Shown here one piece after another: positions 30,297 through 40,087 of a stretch of 64,000 bases of DNA (the first letter of the stretch is position 1; each line of letters opens with the position of its first letter). Under the pieces are notes generated by a model. It was not told the origin of the DNA and made no database searches. It saw only the letters and a program-made list of their open reading frames with translations. Source of the stretch: Phycisphaerae bacterium (lineage in GTDB: Bacteria; Planctomycetota; Phycisphaerae; UBA1845; UTPLA1); the NCBI GenBank assembly GCA_019636475.1, contig JAHBXN010000002.1, positions 372,001-436,000 of the forward strand. The letters are read 5' to 3'. A program made the position numbers and the translations under genes.

Positions 30297-33122
30297 TTAA
30301 TCCTGCAGTGCCGCGACGATGTTTGTTCTTCCGGCGTAGCGCGCGGGGCCGAGCGCGGCAAAGACGCAAAGCAATGTCGCCAAGGCGGCGCCGGCCGCCA
30401 CCAACGCCCAGGGCACGGCGAATTCGGGATGAAAACCGGAGAGCATTTCGGTCATCAGATTGCTCGTTCGCCCGAGGATCAGTCCGAGCGAAAGTCCCGC
30501 CGCGGAGCCGATGATCGCGAGCACGAGTGACTCCCCCACGACCATGCGAATCAACTGACTTCGCGTGATCCCAATGGCGCGGAGCACGGCGAATTCCCGG
30601 GCGCGGCTTGTCACGCTGGCAGCCATGAGATTCGCCAATCCGATCGCGGAGATCAGCAGACCGACGAACGGAACGGCCGACAGGAGCAGTGTCACCCGAT
30701 CGATGTTGCTGTCGATCTGCTTTTTGAGTTCGCGTGCGGTCACAAAGGCTCGAACCGGATAGTTCATCTTCCTGAGTATCTCGTTGACAAGATCGATTTC
30801 AGGCCCAGTTCCGGGCAAAGGCGAATTGCCGGTGAGCGCAAATGTGGGCCGACCATCGGGCGCGCTGTTCGCGCCGGGGATGAATCCGGGAACGGCATCG
30901 GGCGAGGTGAGGGGTTCGGCCTTTTCCTCGAAATCGAAATTGATGAGAAGAAGCTTTCCGAATGCGATGCCGAAGAACATTTTGGCGTCCTCCAGCGTTC
31001 CGACGATCGCGCCGACCGAATAGGACTGGAAATAAGACTCCGCGTTGAAGAAGCTGATCGCGATGTCGAGACCGGGGGAAGCAATGATACCGGCGATGAT
31101 GAAGTCAGCGCGTTTGGAGTTTGCGTAGATTCGCACTTTGTCGCCGAGTTTCTTCCCGTGCGCGGAGGCAAACTCGCGGGTGACAAGGATGTGCCCCCCC
31201 TGCTTGAGTTTAAGCCGAGCATCGTCCTGATCGCCTTCGAGGAAGGTCAGACGGATGATTCGGAAGGCCTCGTCGGGGTCGATGGCGAGAAATCGCTGAA
31301 GATTCTCCATGACGGATAACGTGCCAAAGAGGCTGCGTTTTCCGGGCGGCCGGAGTGAGTAGCCGAAATCGTCGGTGACGGCGAAATCCTTGATGCCGGG
31401 GAGATTTCGAAGTTCTCGCACCTTGTCGAGCGGCCGGCCCTCGTAGAAGTAGATAAGCGCATCGGGAAACTCCCTGGGGAATTGCCAGCCCTGTTTGACG
31501 GATTTGCCCCAGACGACGAGTCCGACGATCAGTGACAGGCCCACCATGAGGCCGCAGCAGATGGCGGCGGATCGGAATGGGGCCTTTTGCACTTCCTCGC
31601 CGAGCAGTTCGTGTCGCAGGCCGAGGCACCGGCCGGCGAGGAATACGGCGGACTTTCCGAGTACGATCACCAAAAGTGGCATGAGGAGCGCGGCGCCGGT
31701 GTAGAGCAGGAGGACGCTCCCGACTGACTGAGCATCGAATACGGCTGATCCGGTGTCAAGCGAGCGGTTCAGGAGTTCGTGTGCCACGAGCATAACAATC
31801 GCAAGACCGGCGGCAATCCAGACCCACCTGAGATACTCAGGATCCGCCGGGGATCGGGCTGCCTCGACCGGTGACACTTCAAAGGCACGCACGGCTGGAA
31901 ACGCCGCTCCAACGAGGGTCGTGGCGAAGCCACCGCAAACGGCCAAGGCGATTCCGGTCTGACTGATCGCGAAATGACCGAGGTATTCGGGAACGAACTG
32001 GAGGGTGAGCCATTGCAGACCCAACCCCAGAGGCACGCCAAGTATGACGCCAAAGGCACCGAAGGGCAGGGCCTGCACAAAAATGAGCGTGCAGAGCTGT
32101 CGTCGCGTCACGCCGATGCAGCGCAGCAGCCCCAATTCGGCGATCCGCTCGGTCACCCCCATACTCATGGTTGCGATGATGATGAAGAAGGCCGTCAGCA
32201 TGACGACGCAGGCAAGCAGCATCATGATGAATTGCAGGAGTCCCTGCGCCGCGCCAAGTTTTCGGAGTTGGGCTTCGGTCGTTCGCACCTCCAGCCGAGG
32301 CGGCGATTCGCCGGCAGCCTCCATCCGAGCGACATTCGTTTCGATCGTCTTTCGGACGGTGTCGGCGATCTTTCGGATACTGTCGTAGTTCGGATCTGCG
32401 GCGATCAGCTCGACGGACTTGATTCGCCCGGCCATCTGGCTGAGCGTCTGCACATCCGACAAGGGCATCCACGCCATGAGCGCCTGATTCAAGCTGGCAC
32501 GTCGGCGCTCGACGATTCCAACCACGGTCCACGCGCGAACAGCGGCATCGCTGTTCGGGTGGCGAAGACAAACCGCGTCACCGACGTTGACGCCCAACTG
32601 TCGCGCGAGCATGACTTCGAGCATGATTGCCTGGTGATCCGACGGAGCGAGCATCCGCCCCGACGCCATGACATATCTCCGAAAGTCGATTTCGGCGGCC
32701 GGCTCGATGCCCGTGACCTCGACGCGGATGAACGCGTCGTCGGGAGGAGTAGCGGGTTCGCCAGCAAATGTGGTGCCGGGCCGGCTTGCGGCCGGTGAAT
32801 CCGGTGAGAGGCGAGCGGCGATCTCGAGGTATTCGCGCGTGCGGGTGGTAGAGCGTGAAATGCCGTTGATGTCGCGTACCCAGTTGGCGACTTCGGCATC
32901 GAAGTGCCCCCAAACGCCGGCGGTGGACTCGACGACGACATGCGAGCGTCCGATCCAGTCGAGCACCACACTGGTGACGCCCCGGCGGACGGACTCGTAG
33001 CAGCAAGTGACCCAGACCACGACGCCGACACCGAGCGCGACTGCGGTGACGGCGAGGGCCGATCGACCCGCTCTAGTCCGCCAGTTCCGCGTAGCGAGCT
33101 GCAACCAGTGCCGCATCTGCAC
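30297..33122 (-). CDS. ABC transporter permease with two FtsX domains
   Basis: A 941-residue permease of the LolCDE/MacB superfamily. The N-terminus is a membrane segment (SALAVTAVALGVGVVVWV). A large periplasmic domain of about 200 residues follows, then a three-helix FtsX block (FIMMLLACVVMLTAFFII; LIFVQALPFGAFGVILG). Further helices come next, and a second FtsX block lies at the C-terminus (VPFVGLLISAIGLANLMAAS; SLVLAIIGSAAGLSLGLIL). The GLLRCIGVTRRQL and VLRAIGITRSQL helices that contact the ATPase occur once in each block. The gene overlaps the ATPase gene by 50 bp. Such doubled permeases carry lipoproteins or other envelope substrates; the cargo is unknown. Confidence 0.9.
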   Translation of the reverse strand: MQMRHWLQLATRNWRTRAGRSALAVTAVALGVGVVVWVTCCYESVRRGVTSVVLDWIGRSHVVVESTAGVWGHFDAEVANWVRDINGISRSTTRTREYLEIAARLSPDSPAASRPGTTFAGEPATPPDDAFIRVEVTGIEPAAEIDFRRYVMASGRMLAPSDHQAIMLEVMLARQLGVNVGDAVCLRHPNSDAAVRAWTVVGIVERRRASLNQALMAWMPLSDVQTLSQMAGRIKSVELIAADPNYDSIRKIADTVRKTIETNVARMEAAGESPPRLEVRTTEAQLRKLGAAQGLLQFIMMLLACVVMLTAFFIIIATMSMGVTERIAELGLLRCIGVTRRQLCTLIFVQALPFGAFGVILGVPLGLGLQWLTLQFVPEYLGHFAISQTGIALAVCGGFATTLVGAAFPAVRAFEVSPVEAARSPADPEYLRWVWIAAGLAIVMLVAHELLNRSLDTGSAVFDAQSVGSVLLLYTGAALLMPLLVIVLGKSAVFLAGRCLGLRHELLGEEVQKAPFRSAAICCGLMVGLSLIVGLVVWGKSVKQGWQFPREFPDALIYFYEGRPLDKVRELRNLPGIKDFAVTDDFGYSLRPPGKRSLFGTLSVMENLQRFLAIDPDEAFRIIRLTFLEGDQDDARLKLKQGGHILVTREFASAHGKKLGDKVRIYANSKRADFIIAGIIASPGLDIAISFFNAESYFQSYSVGAIVGTLEDAKMFFGIAFGKLLLINFDFEEKAEPLTSPDAVPGFIPGANSAPDGRPTFALTGNSPLPGTGPEIDLVNEILRKMNYPVRAFVTARELKKQIDSNIDRVTLLLSAVPFVGLLISAIGLANLMAASVTSRAREFAVLRAIGITRSQLIRMVVGESLVLAIIGSAAGLSLGLILGRTSNLMTEMLSGFHPEFAVPWALVAAGAALATLLCVFAALGPARYAGRTNIVAALQD

Positions 33123-33828
33123 ATCCCTTCGGCTCGGCTGATCCGGTGAATCTGCCAGCCTTGATGAAATGAACGACGTCCGCCTGCGCCGCGGCTGCGG
33201 ATTCGTGAGTGACCATGAGCACGGCGGTATTCCTCTCGGTGGCGAGATGGCGCAAGAGCCGCCAGACTTCGAGCGACGAGGTGGGGTCGAGATTTCCCGT
33301 GGGCTCGTCGGCGAGGACCAGCACCGGATCGACCATGAGCGCTCTGGCGATGGCGACGCGCTGCTGTTCGCCGCCGGACATCAAGGCCGGCCGATGTCTG
33401 AGCCGATGCCCGAGACGAACCTGATCAAGCAGATCCCTGGCGCGTTTTTCAGCGTGGTCCGCGGCGATACCATCAACAAGCAAGGGTAGCATGACGTTTT
33501 CAAGCGCCGTGAGCGTCGGCATGAGGTTGAACGACTGGAAGATGATCCCCAGTCGGCGGCGGCGAAATAGCGTCCTTTCAGAATCGGTCAACTCATTGAC
33601 CCGACGGCCGTCGACGCCGACTGAGCCGCGATCCGGCAGGTCGAGCCCACCGATGAGATGCAGGAGCGTGGTTTTTCCTGAGCCGCTGGCGCCCATGATG
33701 GCGATGAAACTGCCGCGTTCGGCATGGAGGCTGACGCCGGCAAGGGCGTCGATGACCTCTTCACCGAGGTGGTAGCGTTTGTGCAGATCATTGACCTGTA
33801 GGACGGGAGCGTCCGTCGTTGTTTCCAT
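33073..33828 (-). CDS. ABC transporter ATP-binding protein (LolD/MacB type)
   Basis: About 251 residues. Walker A is GASGSGKTT, the Q-loop lies in IIFQSFNLMPTLTALEN, the signature is MSGGEQQRVAIARAL, Walker B is VLVLADEPTGNLD, and the H-loop is MVTHES. These place it in the LolD/MacB/FtsE group, which couples ATP hydrolysis to lipoprotein release or efflux. The Met at 33828 (METTTD) is preferred to the TTG at 33840. It overlaps the permease gene by 50 bp, giving a two-gene operon. A third component (a LolE-like or MacA-like protein) is not seen; the doubled permease may replace it. Confidence 0.93.
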   Translation of the reverse strand: METTTDAPVLQVNDLHKRYHLGEEVIDALAGVSLHAERGSFIAIMGASGSGKTTLLHLIGGLDLPDRGSVGVDGRRVNELTDSERTLFRRRRLGIIFQSFNLMPTLTALENVMLPLLVDGIAADHAEKRARDLLDQVRLGHRLRHRPALMSGGEQQRVAIARALMVDPVLVLADEPTGNLDPTSSLEVWRLLRHLATERNTAVLMVTHESAAAAQADVVHFIKAGRFTGSAEPKGCADAALVAARYAELAD

Positions 33829-33961
33829 CCATCCTGCCAACTAGAATTGCTTTCGAGTCCCCGCGAGATCATCATCCCAAAGCGCGCCCGATGCAACGCG
33901 CTGAACGCGTTCACGCAAAATCGACGGGTGGGAATCTCGGCGGTTGTTTCTGAATGCCACC

Positions 33962-34831
33962 ATGCGAGTGATCGTCACCGCCGATCTTCATTATGACGTG
34001 GGCCGGAGCCGGGAGCCGACACGAGCCATCGCGCGGGAAATCGTCGAGCGCGGCGGGGATGTGCTGCTGATCGTCGGCGACTGCGCATCGAGCGATCTTC
34101 GCGTGCTGGACGAATCGCTGGCATTGTTCGATGGTTTTCGCGGCGCGAAGCTGGCGGTCGCGGGTAACCACGAATTGTGGACGGTTGGCGCGGCATCATC
34201 ACTACATCGCTATGAGAACGAGCTGGGCGAGGTTTTTTCACGCAATGGGTTTCATTTTCTGGATCAGCGGCCGATCGTTCTCGACGATGTCGCATTTGTT
34301 GGAAACGTGGGCTGGTACGATTTTTCGTTTCGGCCTTCGATCATGAAGATTCCGCTTCGCTTTTTTCAAAGCAAGGTAGGTCCCGGCGCCGCCGCACGGC
34401 TGGAGGAACACCAATCGCTCCTGGAACGCCGGGACGATCTGAGCGAGGGCGCGATGCAGGTGACAGCCCGCTGGATGGACGGGGTCCGCGTGAAGCTGCC
34501 GATGAGTGACGCAGCCTTTACACAAAGGCTGGCGGAGCGGCTCCGTTCTCATCTGGATGCGGTAAGCGGTCGGTCGCGTCAGGTTGTCGCGGCGATCCAC
34601 CATCTGCCATTTTCGGAGATGATACCACACAGTGTGCTGCCGGACTGGGAATTTGCCACGGCCTTTCACGGCGCGGAGATTTTCGGCGAGGTGATCCTGA
34701 ACTATCCAACAGTGACTCATGTTTTTTCGGGACACATCCATCGGGAGAAACGCCTGAAGAAGCGCAACCTGAACTGCATGAGCATCGGATCGACGTACAC
34801 GGAGAAGCGTTATGAGGTGCTCGATGTCTGA
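33962..34831 (+). CDS. Metallophosphoesterase, calcineurin-like
   Basis: About 289 residues. The bimetal ligands are DLHYD near the N-terminus, VGDCAS, AGNHELW, AAIHHLP and GHIHR, which match the calcineurin-like phosphoesterase fold. It is intracellular (no signal peptide). The substrate may be a nucleotide, phosphodiester or phosphoprotein and cannot be specified. Start at the second Met of the frame (33962, MRVIVTADL), which begins the first beta strand. It overlaps the following htrA gene by 8 bp (ATGTCTGA), so they are likely translationally coupled. Confidence 0.88.
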   Translation: MRVIVTADLHYDVGRSREPTRAIAREIVERGGDVLLIVGDCASSDLRVLDESLALFDGFRGAKLAVAGNHELWTVGAASSLHRYENELGEVFSRNGFHFLDQRPIVLDDVAFVGNVGWYDFSFRPSIMKIPLRFFQSKVGPGAAARLEEHQSLLERRDDLSEGAMQVTARWMDGVRVKLPMSDAAFTQRLAERLRSHLDAVSGRSRQVVAAIHHLPFSEMIPHSVLPDWEFATAFHGAEIFGEVILNYPTVTHVFSGHIHREKRLKKRNLNCMSIGSTYTEKRYEVLDV

Positions 34832-36245
34832 TCGTCGAACCCGGCCGATACGGCCCTTGTGTGCGCGATCTGGCGCAATCTGCATCATGATCCTTCTTGC
34901 AGCGCGCGGAATGGCCGCGAAAGGCGATGATTCGCCGGGATTCGATCCGGCCGCGAGAATCACGCCGGCGGTTCGCGTGTTTCGGGAATGCAGCCCCGCG
35001 GTGGTCAACCTCTCAACGACCAAGATCGTCACGGTTCAAAGTCCGCTGGGCATGGGCGGGTTATTCGATGACATTTTCGATTTTCCAATGCGCGGGCCCC
35101 GCAAGTACAAGACGCAGAGCGTGGGCTCCGGATTCCTGATTCATGCGGACGGCTACCTCGTTACGAACGCGCATGTCGTCGATCGCGCGGCGGAGTGCAA
35201 AGTTACCTTCGCCGACGGCAACATTCTCGACGCACAGGAGGTCGCCATCGATCGCGAACACGACCTGGCGGTTCTGAAGGTGAACGCCCGGCGAACACTG
35301 CCGCATCTGCGGCTGGGCCGGAGCGATGATCTCATGCCGGGTGAGACGGTCATCGCGATCGGTAACCCGCTCGGACTGCAACATACCGTGACGACGGGCG
35401 TCATCAGCGCGCTGGATCGAACACTGGAATTCGGGAATCAGCATACCTACAGGGGGCTGATTCAGACCGATGCCTCGATCAACCCCGGCAACTCTGGCGG
35501 ACCGCTGTTGAATGTGCTTGGCGAGTTGATCGGCATCAACACGGCAATTCGCGGCGACGCGCAGAACATCGGGTTTGCGATTCCCGTGGATCGTCTGAGC
35601 GAACTCCTGCCGGAGATGCTCGATATCGAGCGCCTGAGGCAGGTTGTTTTTGGCATTCACTTTGACGCCGCCGGCACGCGGGGAGGATCGGCAGACCATC
35701 CGATCGGGGTTCGGATCGGCCGGGTGGACCCTGATACGCCGGCAGCCGCGGCGGATGTTCAGGCGGGCGACGTGGTCGTCGCGATCGACAATCAGCAAAC
35801 ACGCGATTTCATCGAAGCGTTCAGCCTGCTGGAGCGGACGCCGGTCGGCCAGATGCTCAAGCTGGACATCGTCAAGAAGGACGGCAAGCGACGAACCATC
35901 GAGGTTCCGCTGGCCGCATTGAAACCGCAGGACGCCTCGCGCCTCCTGAAGCAGTTCTTCTCGCTCGGGCTTCGCGAAATGAACGCGGACGACCTGGCGC
36001 GAATCGGGGTATCACGGCCGATCGGGCTTGTGGTGACATCGGCCGGGCCCGGTAACGAAGCGACACGCGGTCAATTGCAGCCGGGAGATATCATAACGAA
36101 GTTCGGCGGCATTTCAGTTGCAGAGCTTGCACCGATGGCTCATCTAATGAAACAGGTGAACCCGGGCGACCGCATTCCATTCCAGGTTCTCCGAATTCGC
36201 GGTGATGCGATCGTTCGATTTGAGACCGCATTGCAGGCGCGGTGA
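34824..36245 (+). CDS. HtrA/Deg-family periplasmic serine protease with two PDZ domains
   Basis: About 473 residues. The N-terminal hydrophobic segment (AICIMILLAARGMAA) directs secretion. The trypsin-like domain has the complete triad: His117 in TNAHVVD, Asp147 in EHDLAVLK and Ser224 in NPGNSGGP. Two PDZ domains follow (GVRIGRVDPDTPAAAADV, GLVVTSAGPGNEATRG). It degrades or chaperones misfolded envelope proteins. The start at 34824 overlaps the phosphoesterase gene's stop by 8 bp, suggesting translational coupling. Confidence 0.93.
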   Translation: MSDRRTRPIRPLCARSGAICIMILLAARGMAAKGDDSPGFDPAARITPAVRVFRECSPAVVNLSTTKIVTVQSPLGMGGLFDDIFDFPMRGPRKYKTQSVGSGFLIHADGYLVTNAHVVDRAAECKVTFADGNILDAQEVAIDREHDLAVLKVNARRTLPHLRLGRSDDLMPGETVIAIGNPLGLQHTVTTGVISALDRTLEFGNQHTYRGLIQTDASINPGNSGGPLLNVLGELIGINTAIRGDAQNIGFAIPVDRLSELLPEMLDIERLRQVVFGIHFDAAGTRGGSADHPIGVRIGRVDPDTPAAAADVQAGDVVVAIDNQQTRDFIEAFSLLERTPVGQMLKLDIVKKDGKRRTIEVPLAALKPQDASRLLKQFFSLGLREMNADDLARIGVSRPIGLVVTSAGPGNEATRGQLQPGDIITKFGGISVAELAPMAHLMKQVNPGDRIPFQVLRIRGDAIVRFETALQAR

Positions 36246-36311
36246 ATCGGACACGATTGCCTGTGTGCTTCCGGGCCTTCCCGTGCGGTTGTTGCGGTTT
36301 ATGATTCCGGA

Positions 36312-37421
36312 ATGCCCAAAGTCGTCATTGCCCCGGACAGCTTCAAGGGATCGATCAGCGCGACCGCCGCGGCATCGGCGATCGCGGAAGGCGTCCGCCG
36401 CGCGCAGCCGTCGGCAACGATCATCGAGGCGCCGATGGCTGACGGCGGAGAAGGAACGCTGGAAATTCTCGTTCAGGCGCTCGGGGGGCAAATGCGTCGG
36501 GCTCGGGTTTCAGGCGCCATGGGTGACACGATTGATGCACCGATCGGCCTCATTCGAGACGCCACGACGGCAGTCATTGAGATTGCATCGATTGCCGGCT
36601 ATTCGATGGCAACGACTCGTCCGCGCGATCCACTGCGCGCGACGACGTTTGGAGTGGGACAGGCAATTCGCGTAGCAATGGAGACGGGCATCGAGCAGAT
36701 TATTCTGGCGCTCGGTGGGAGTGCGACCGTAGACGGCGGCGCGGGCATGCTTCAGGCACTGGGCATTATCCCACTGGATATCGACCGCCGCCCGATCGCG
36801 TCGCCAGCCGGCGGCGGTGATCTGATTCGAATCGATCGGCTCGCATGGGATCGACCACCGGAACATCTGGAGCAGGTTGAGTTCACGATTGCCTGCGACG
36901 TACTGAACCCGGCCTGCGGTCCGAATGGCGCGGCCGTCGTTTTCGGTCCGCAGAAGGGTGCGGACGATTCGGCCGTCGCGAAGCTGGATGCGGGTCTTTC
37001 GAATTGGGCCGGCGTGCTGGAGCGGATGAGCGGCCGGCCGTTGCGAGACGAGCCGGGCACGGGGTCCGCCGGGGGCGTGGCACTTCCGCTGCTGGCGTTG
37101 CTGAATGCCCACATTGTACCGGGTGTAGATCTGATCGCGGACGCAATCGGCCTGCGCGAGAAGATCGTGGAGGCGGACCTGGTCATCACCGGAGAGGGAC
37201 GCCTTGATCGGCAATCGCTGATGGGAAAGGTCGTCGGTTCCGTGGCGCGCATGGCCCACTGCGCGAATGTTCCGTGCGTGGCGGTTGTCGGAACGACGGG
37301 CGACGGCGTTGCGTCATGTTTGTCGGTGCTGGACGACTATGAGGTGATCGGCGGCCCGATCGAGGAGACGACGCCACGCCTTGCGGATGCAGCCGAGCGC
37401 GTGCTGCGCTCCTTGATGTAA
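36312..37421 (+). CDS. Glycerate 2-kinase (GarK/GlxK family)
   Basis: A 369-residue cytoplasmic kinase that phosphorylates D-glycerate, feeding photorespiratory/glyoxylate or serine-degradation carbon into glycolysis. It shows the family signatures VIAPDSFKGSISA at the N-terminus, PMADGGEGTLEIL, ALGGSATVDGGAGMLQALG, CDVLNPACGPNGAAVVFGPQKGA and ITGEGRLDRQSLMGK. Length is normal for the type I family. It is followed 17 bp later by an FAD-dependent oxidase gene, and the two may form a short operon. Confidence 0.93.
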   Translation: MPKVVIAPDSFKGSISATAAASAIAEGVRRAQPSATIIEAPMADGGEGTLEILVQALGGQMRRARVSGAMGDTIDAPIGLIRDATTAVIEIASIAGYSMATTRPRDPLRATTFGVGQAIRVAMETGIEQIILALGGSATVDGGAGMLQALGIIPLDIDRRPIASPAGGGDLIRIDRLAWDRPPEHLEQVEFTIACDVLNPACGPNGAAVVFGPQKGADDSAVAKLDAGLSNWAGVLERMSGRPLRDEPGTGSAGGVALPLLALLNAHIVPGVDLIADAIGLREKIVEADLVITGEGRLDRQSLMGKVVGSVARMAHCANVPCVAVVGTTGDGVASCLSVLDDYEVIGGPIEETTPRLADAAERVLRSLM

Positions 37422-37438
37422 GGAATGCCGAGGAGTCG

Positions 37439-38569
37439 ATGAGCGAAACCTATGACGTGATTGTAATCGGCTGCGGCGCGATGGGCAGCGCCTCGGCGTT
37501 TCATCTTGCACGTCGCGGCGCGAAGACCCTCGTGCTTGAACAATATGACATCGGTCACGAATTCGGCAGTTCCCACGGCCGAAGCCGAGTGATCCGGAAG
37601 GCATATTTTGAGGATCCTCGGTATGTGCCGCTGCTGCATCGCTCGTACGAACTTTGGCGAGCGCTGGAGCGCAAGTCGGGAGAGACGCTACTGCACCTGG
37701 TGGGATGCCTGAATATTGGTCCGCGCGGACACGTCGCGATTGAGGGCGTGCTTGAAAGCGTTCGAATGCACGGCCTGCCGCACGAGCTTCTCACTGCCGA
37801 GGAACTGCAACGGCGATGGGCTGTTTTCAGCCTGCCTGAAAGTGATGTCGGCATCTTCGAGCCGGAGGGCGGATTTGTTTCGCCGGAACGTTGCATCCGG
37901 ACTCATGCTGAACAGGCACGACGTCATGGCGCCGTTGTGAGGACCGGTGAGCGGGTCGTCGGCTGGTCACCGCGCAAGCACGGCCTTTCAGTCCGAACCG
38001 AATCGTCGGAATTTCACGCGGGCAGCCTGGTGATTACGGCAGGTCCCTGGCTTCCGAAGCTTGCGGCCGAGTTGAACCTGCCACTGCGGGTGGAGCGGCA
38101 GGTGCAGCTCTGGTTCCTCCCGGATGAAGCAGCGCCGTTCACCGCCGCGCGAATGCCGTCATTCATTCATTTTGTCGGAACATCGGCTTATTACGGCATT
38201 CCGATGCGCGAGCGTGAGGGCGTCAAAGTTGCGCGGCATCACGCCGGCGAGACGACATCGCCGGATGCCGTCAATCGTCTTGTCACTCAGGCCGATGTGG
38301 CGGACGTGCGGAGCTACTCCTCGCGTTACCTTCCGGCCGCGAATGGGCCGCTGGTAGACGGAAAAGTGTGCCTATACACGAACACGCCTGATGATCATTT
38401 CATAATTGACCGGCATCCGCGGCATGAGCAGGTGTTGATCGCGGGCGGCTTTTCAGGGCATGGGTTCAAATTCGCGCCGATCGTGGGATCGGCCCTTGCG
38501 GACATGGCAATCAACGGGGGCACGAACGAACCGATCGATTTTCTGTCGATTCGTCGATTTAGCGCGTGA
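37439..38569 (+). CDS. Monomeric sarcosine oxidase / N-methyltryptophan oxidase-like flavoprotein
   Basis: A 376-residue FAD enzyme that oxidises a secondary amine, with H2O2 released. The N-terminal dinucleotide fold is VIGCGAMGSASA. GSSHGRSRVIRKAYFEDPRYVPLL is the characteristic MSOX/MTOX segment (short core SRVIRKAYFEDP). The likely covalent-flavin Cys lies in KVCLYTNTPDDHF, as in the monomeric family. GGFSGHGFKFAPIVG is the C-terminal motif. The substrate (sarcosine, methyltryptophan or fructosyl-amine type) cannot be told from sequence. It lies 17 bp downstream of the glycerate kinase gene. Confidence 0.87.
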   Translation: MSETYDVIVIGCGAMGSASAFHLARRGAKTLVLEQYDIGHEFGSSHGRSRVIRKAYFEDPRYVPLLHRSYELWRALERKSGETLLHLVGCLNIGPRGHVAIEGVLESVRMHGLPHELLTAEELQRRWAVFSLPESDVGIFEPEGGFVSPERCIRTHAEQARRHGAVVRTGERVVGWSPRKHGLSVRTESSEFHAGSLVITAGPWLPKLAAELNLPLRVERQVQLWFLPDEAAPFTAARMPSFIHFVGTSAYYGIPMREREGVKVARHHAGETTSPDAVNRLVTQADVADVRSYSSRYLPAANGPLVDGKVCLYTNTPDDHFIIDRHPRHEQVLIAGGFSGHGFKFAPIVGSALADMAINGGTNEPIDFLSIRRFSA

Positions 38570-38729
38570 GCGCGGCTGCGGCTCTTCGTTTAGCGTGTGT
38601 TTGATTGCGACCGAACATGAACAATTCGGGCCGAGCGATTACACTTGGCAATGTCACCGGCGCGATCGCAATCGTGGGCGACGGTGGAGCCGCGCATACG
38701 GCGCAAGGTGATCGGCGAATCGACAAGCC

Positions 38730-40055
38730 ATGCCTTTCTTCCAACAGACTGAGGAAACGCGCACGCCGGAACAGATTGCATCGGCGCAACGAGAGAAATT
38801 GCGCCGGTTGATTCGAGCGGTTATCCAGACAAATCGATTTCAGCGTGCGAAGCTGGAGGCGGAATTCGGATCGGCGATCAGCCGGCCCGATTCATTTCTC
38901 GATGAGCTGACGCTTGAGCAACTTCCGTTCACGACGCGCGCGGAGCTTGAAGCGGATCAGGCGTCGAATCCACCCTATGGGACAAACCTGACCTTCGCGA
39001 TCGACGATTTTTCGAGGATGCACCAGACATCCGGCAGCGGCGGAGTGCCAATGCGGTGGCTCGACCGGGGCAAAGACTGGGGCTGGTGGATGAAGCTCTG
39101 GGCGGTGATTTATCGTGCAGGCGATGTCCGCGCAACGGATCGATTTTTCTTTCCGTTTTCATTTGGTCCTTTCATCGGATTCTGGGCGGCCTTTGACAGT
39201 GCCGCGGCACTGGGCAATCTCTGCCTGCCGGCCGGTGGCATGACCACGAAGGCGCGGCTTGGATTTATGCTCGACAATGAAGCGACAATTGTGTGCTGCA
39301 CGCCGACGTATGCGCTGCGCATGGCGGAGGTCGCGGCTGAAGCGGGCATTCGACTCGACCGTTCATCAATTCGGTCGCTATTCGTGGCAGGCGAGCCGGG
39401 CGGCAGCATCCCGGCGACGCGCGAGCGGATTGAATCGGCGTGGGGCGCGCGGGTGTTCGATCATGCCGGCATGACGGAGATGGGCGCCTACGCGTTCGAA
39501 TGCGTTGAATGTCCGGGTGGTCTGCACATCAACGAATCGGAGTTCATCGCCGAAGTAATTGACCCGCGCACGACCGAGCCGGTGCCCGACGGCCACGAAG
39601 GGGAACTCGTGCTGACCAACCTCGGGCGGTTCGGCATGCCGCTGATTCGATACCGCACGGGTGATCTAGTCCGCTTGTTACGAGGTCGTTGCGCGTGCAC
39701 ACGCTGGTATGTGCGCCTCAACGGCGGCATCCTCGGGCGAATTGATGACATGGTCACCGTTCGCGGCAACAATGTATTTCCGACTGCCATTGAGGCTATA
39801 CTTCGACGATTCGGGGACGTCGTGGAGTACCGAGTCAGCGTCGACGAGTTGGCGGTAAAGCAGGATTTGCGGATTGAGATCGAAGCGTCGGGCGCGTGCG
39901 ACGCCCCGGCGGCTCTGGCTCGCCGGATCTCCGAGGCGATTCGCGACCGATTGAACTTTCGCCCCGTCGTCACAATGGTACCTACCGGCACTCTGCCGCG
40001 ATTTGAGATGAAATCGAAGCGCTGGATTCGCGGGAGGCCGGTTCCACCCACTTGA
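38730..40055 (+). CDS. PaaK-like AMP-forming acyl-CoA ligase
   Basis: A 441-residue adenylate-forming enzyme. Visible family elements are the P-loop HQTSGSGGVPMRW, TPTYALRMA, the A5-like motif HAGMTEMG, and the C-terminal hinge YRTGDLVRL followed by a small domain with VRGNNVFPTAIEAIL. This fits the phenylacetate-CoA ligase family, which activates aryl-acids as adenylates and then thioesters, but the specific acid is unknown. It is shorter by a few residues than classical PaaK but complete. ATG at 38730. The downstream gene starts 33 bp after it. Confidence 0.85.
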   Translation: MPFFQQTEETRTPEQIASAQREKLRRLIRAVIQTNRFQRAKLEAEFGSAISRPDSFLDELTLEQLPFTTRAELEADQASNPPYGTNLTFAIDDFSRMHQTSGSGGVPMRWLDRGKDWGWWMKLWAVIYRAGDVRATDRFFFPFSFGPFIGFWAAFDSAAALGNLCLPAGGMTTKARLGFMLDNEATIVCCTPTYALRMAEVAAEAGIRLDRSSIRSLFVAGEPGGSIPATRERIESAWGARVFDHAGMTEMGAYAFECVECPGGLHINESEFIAEVIDPRTTEPVPDGHEGELVLTNLGRFGMPLIRYRTGDLVRLLRGRCACTRWYVRLNGGILGRIDDMVTVRGNNVFPTAIEAILRRFGDVVEYRVSVDELAVKQDLRIEIEASGACDAPAALARRISEAIRDRLNFRPVVTMVPTGTLPRFEMKSKRWIRGRPVPPT

Positions 40056-40087
40056 ATTCGGCCGCCGAACACAAGGGAGAAAAGAAG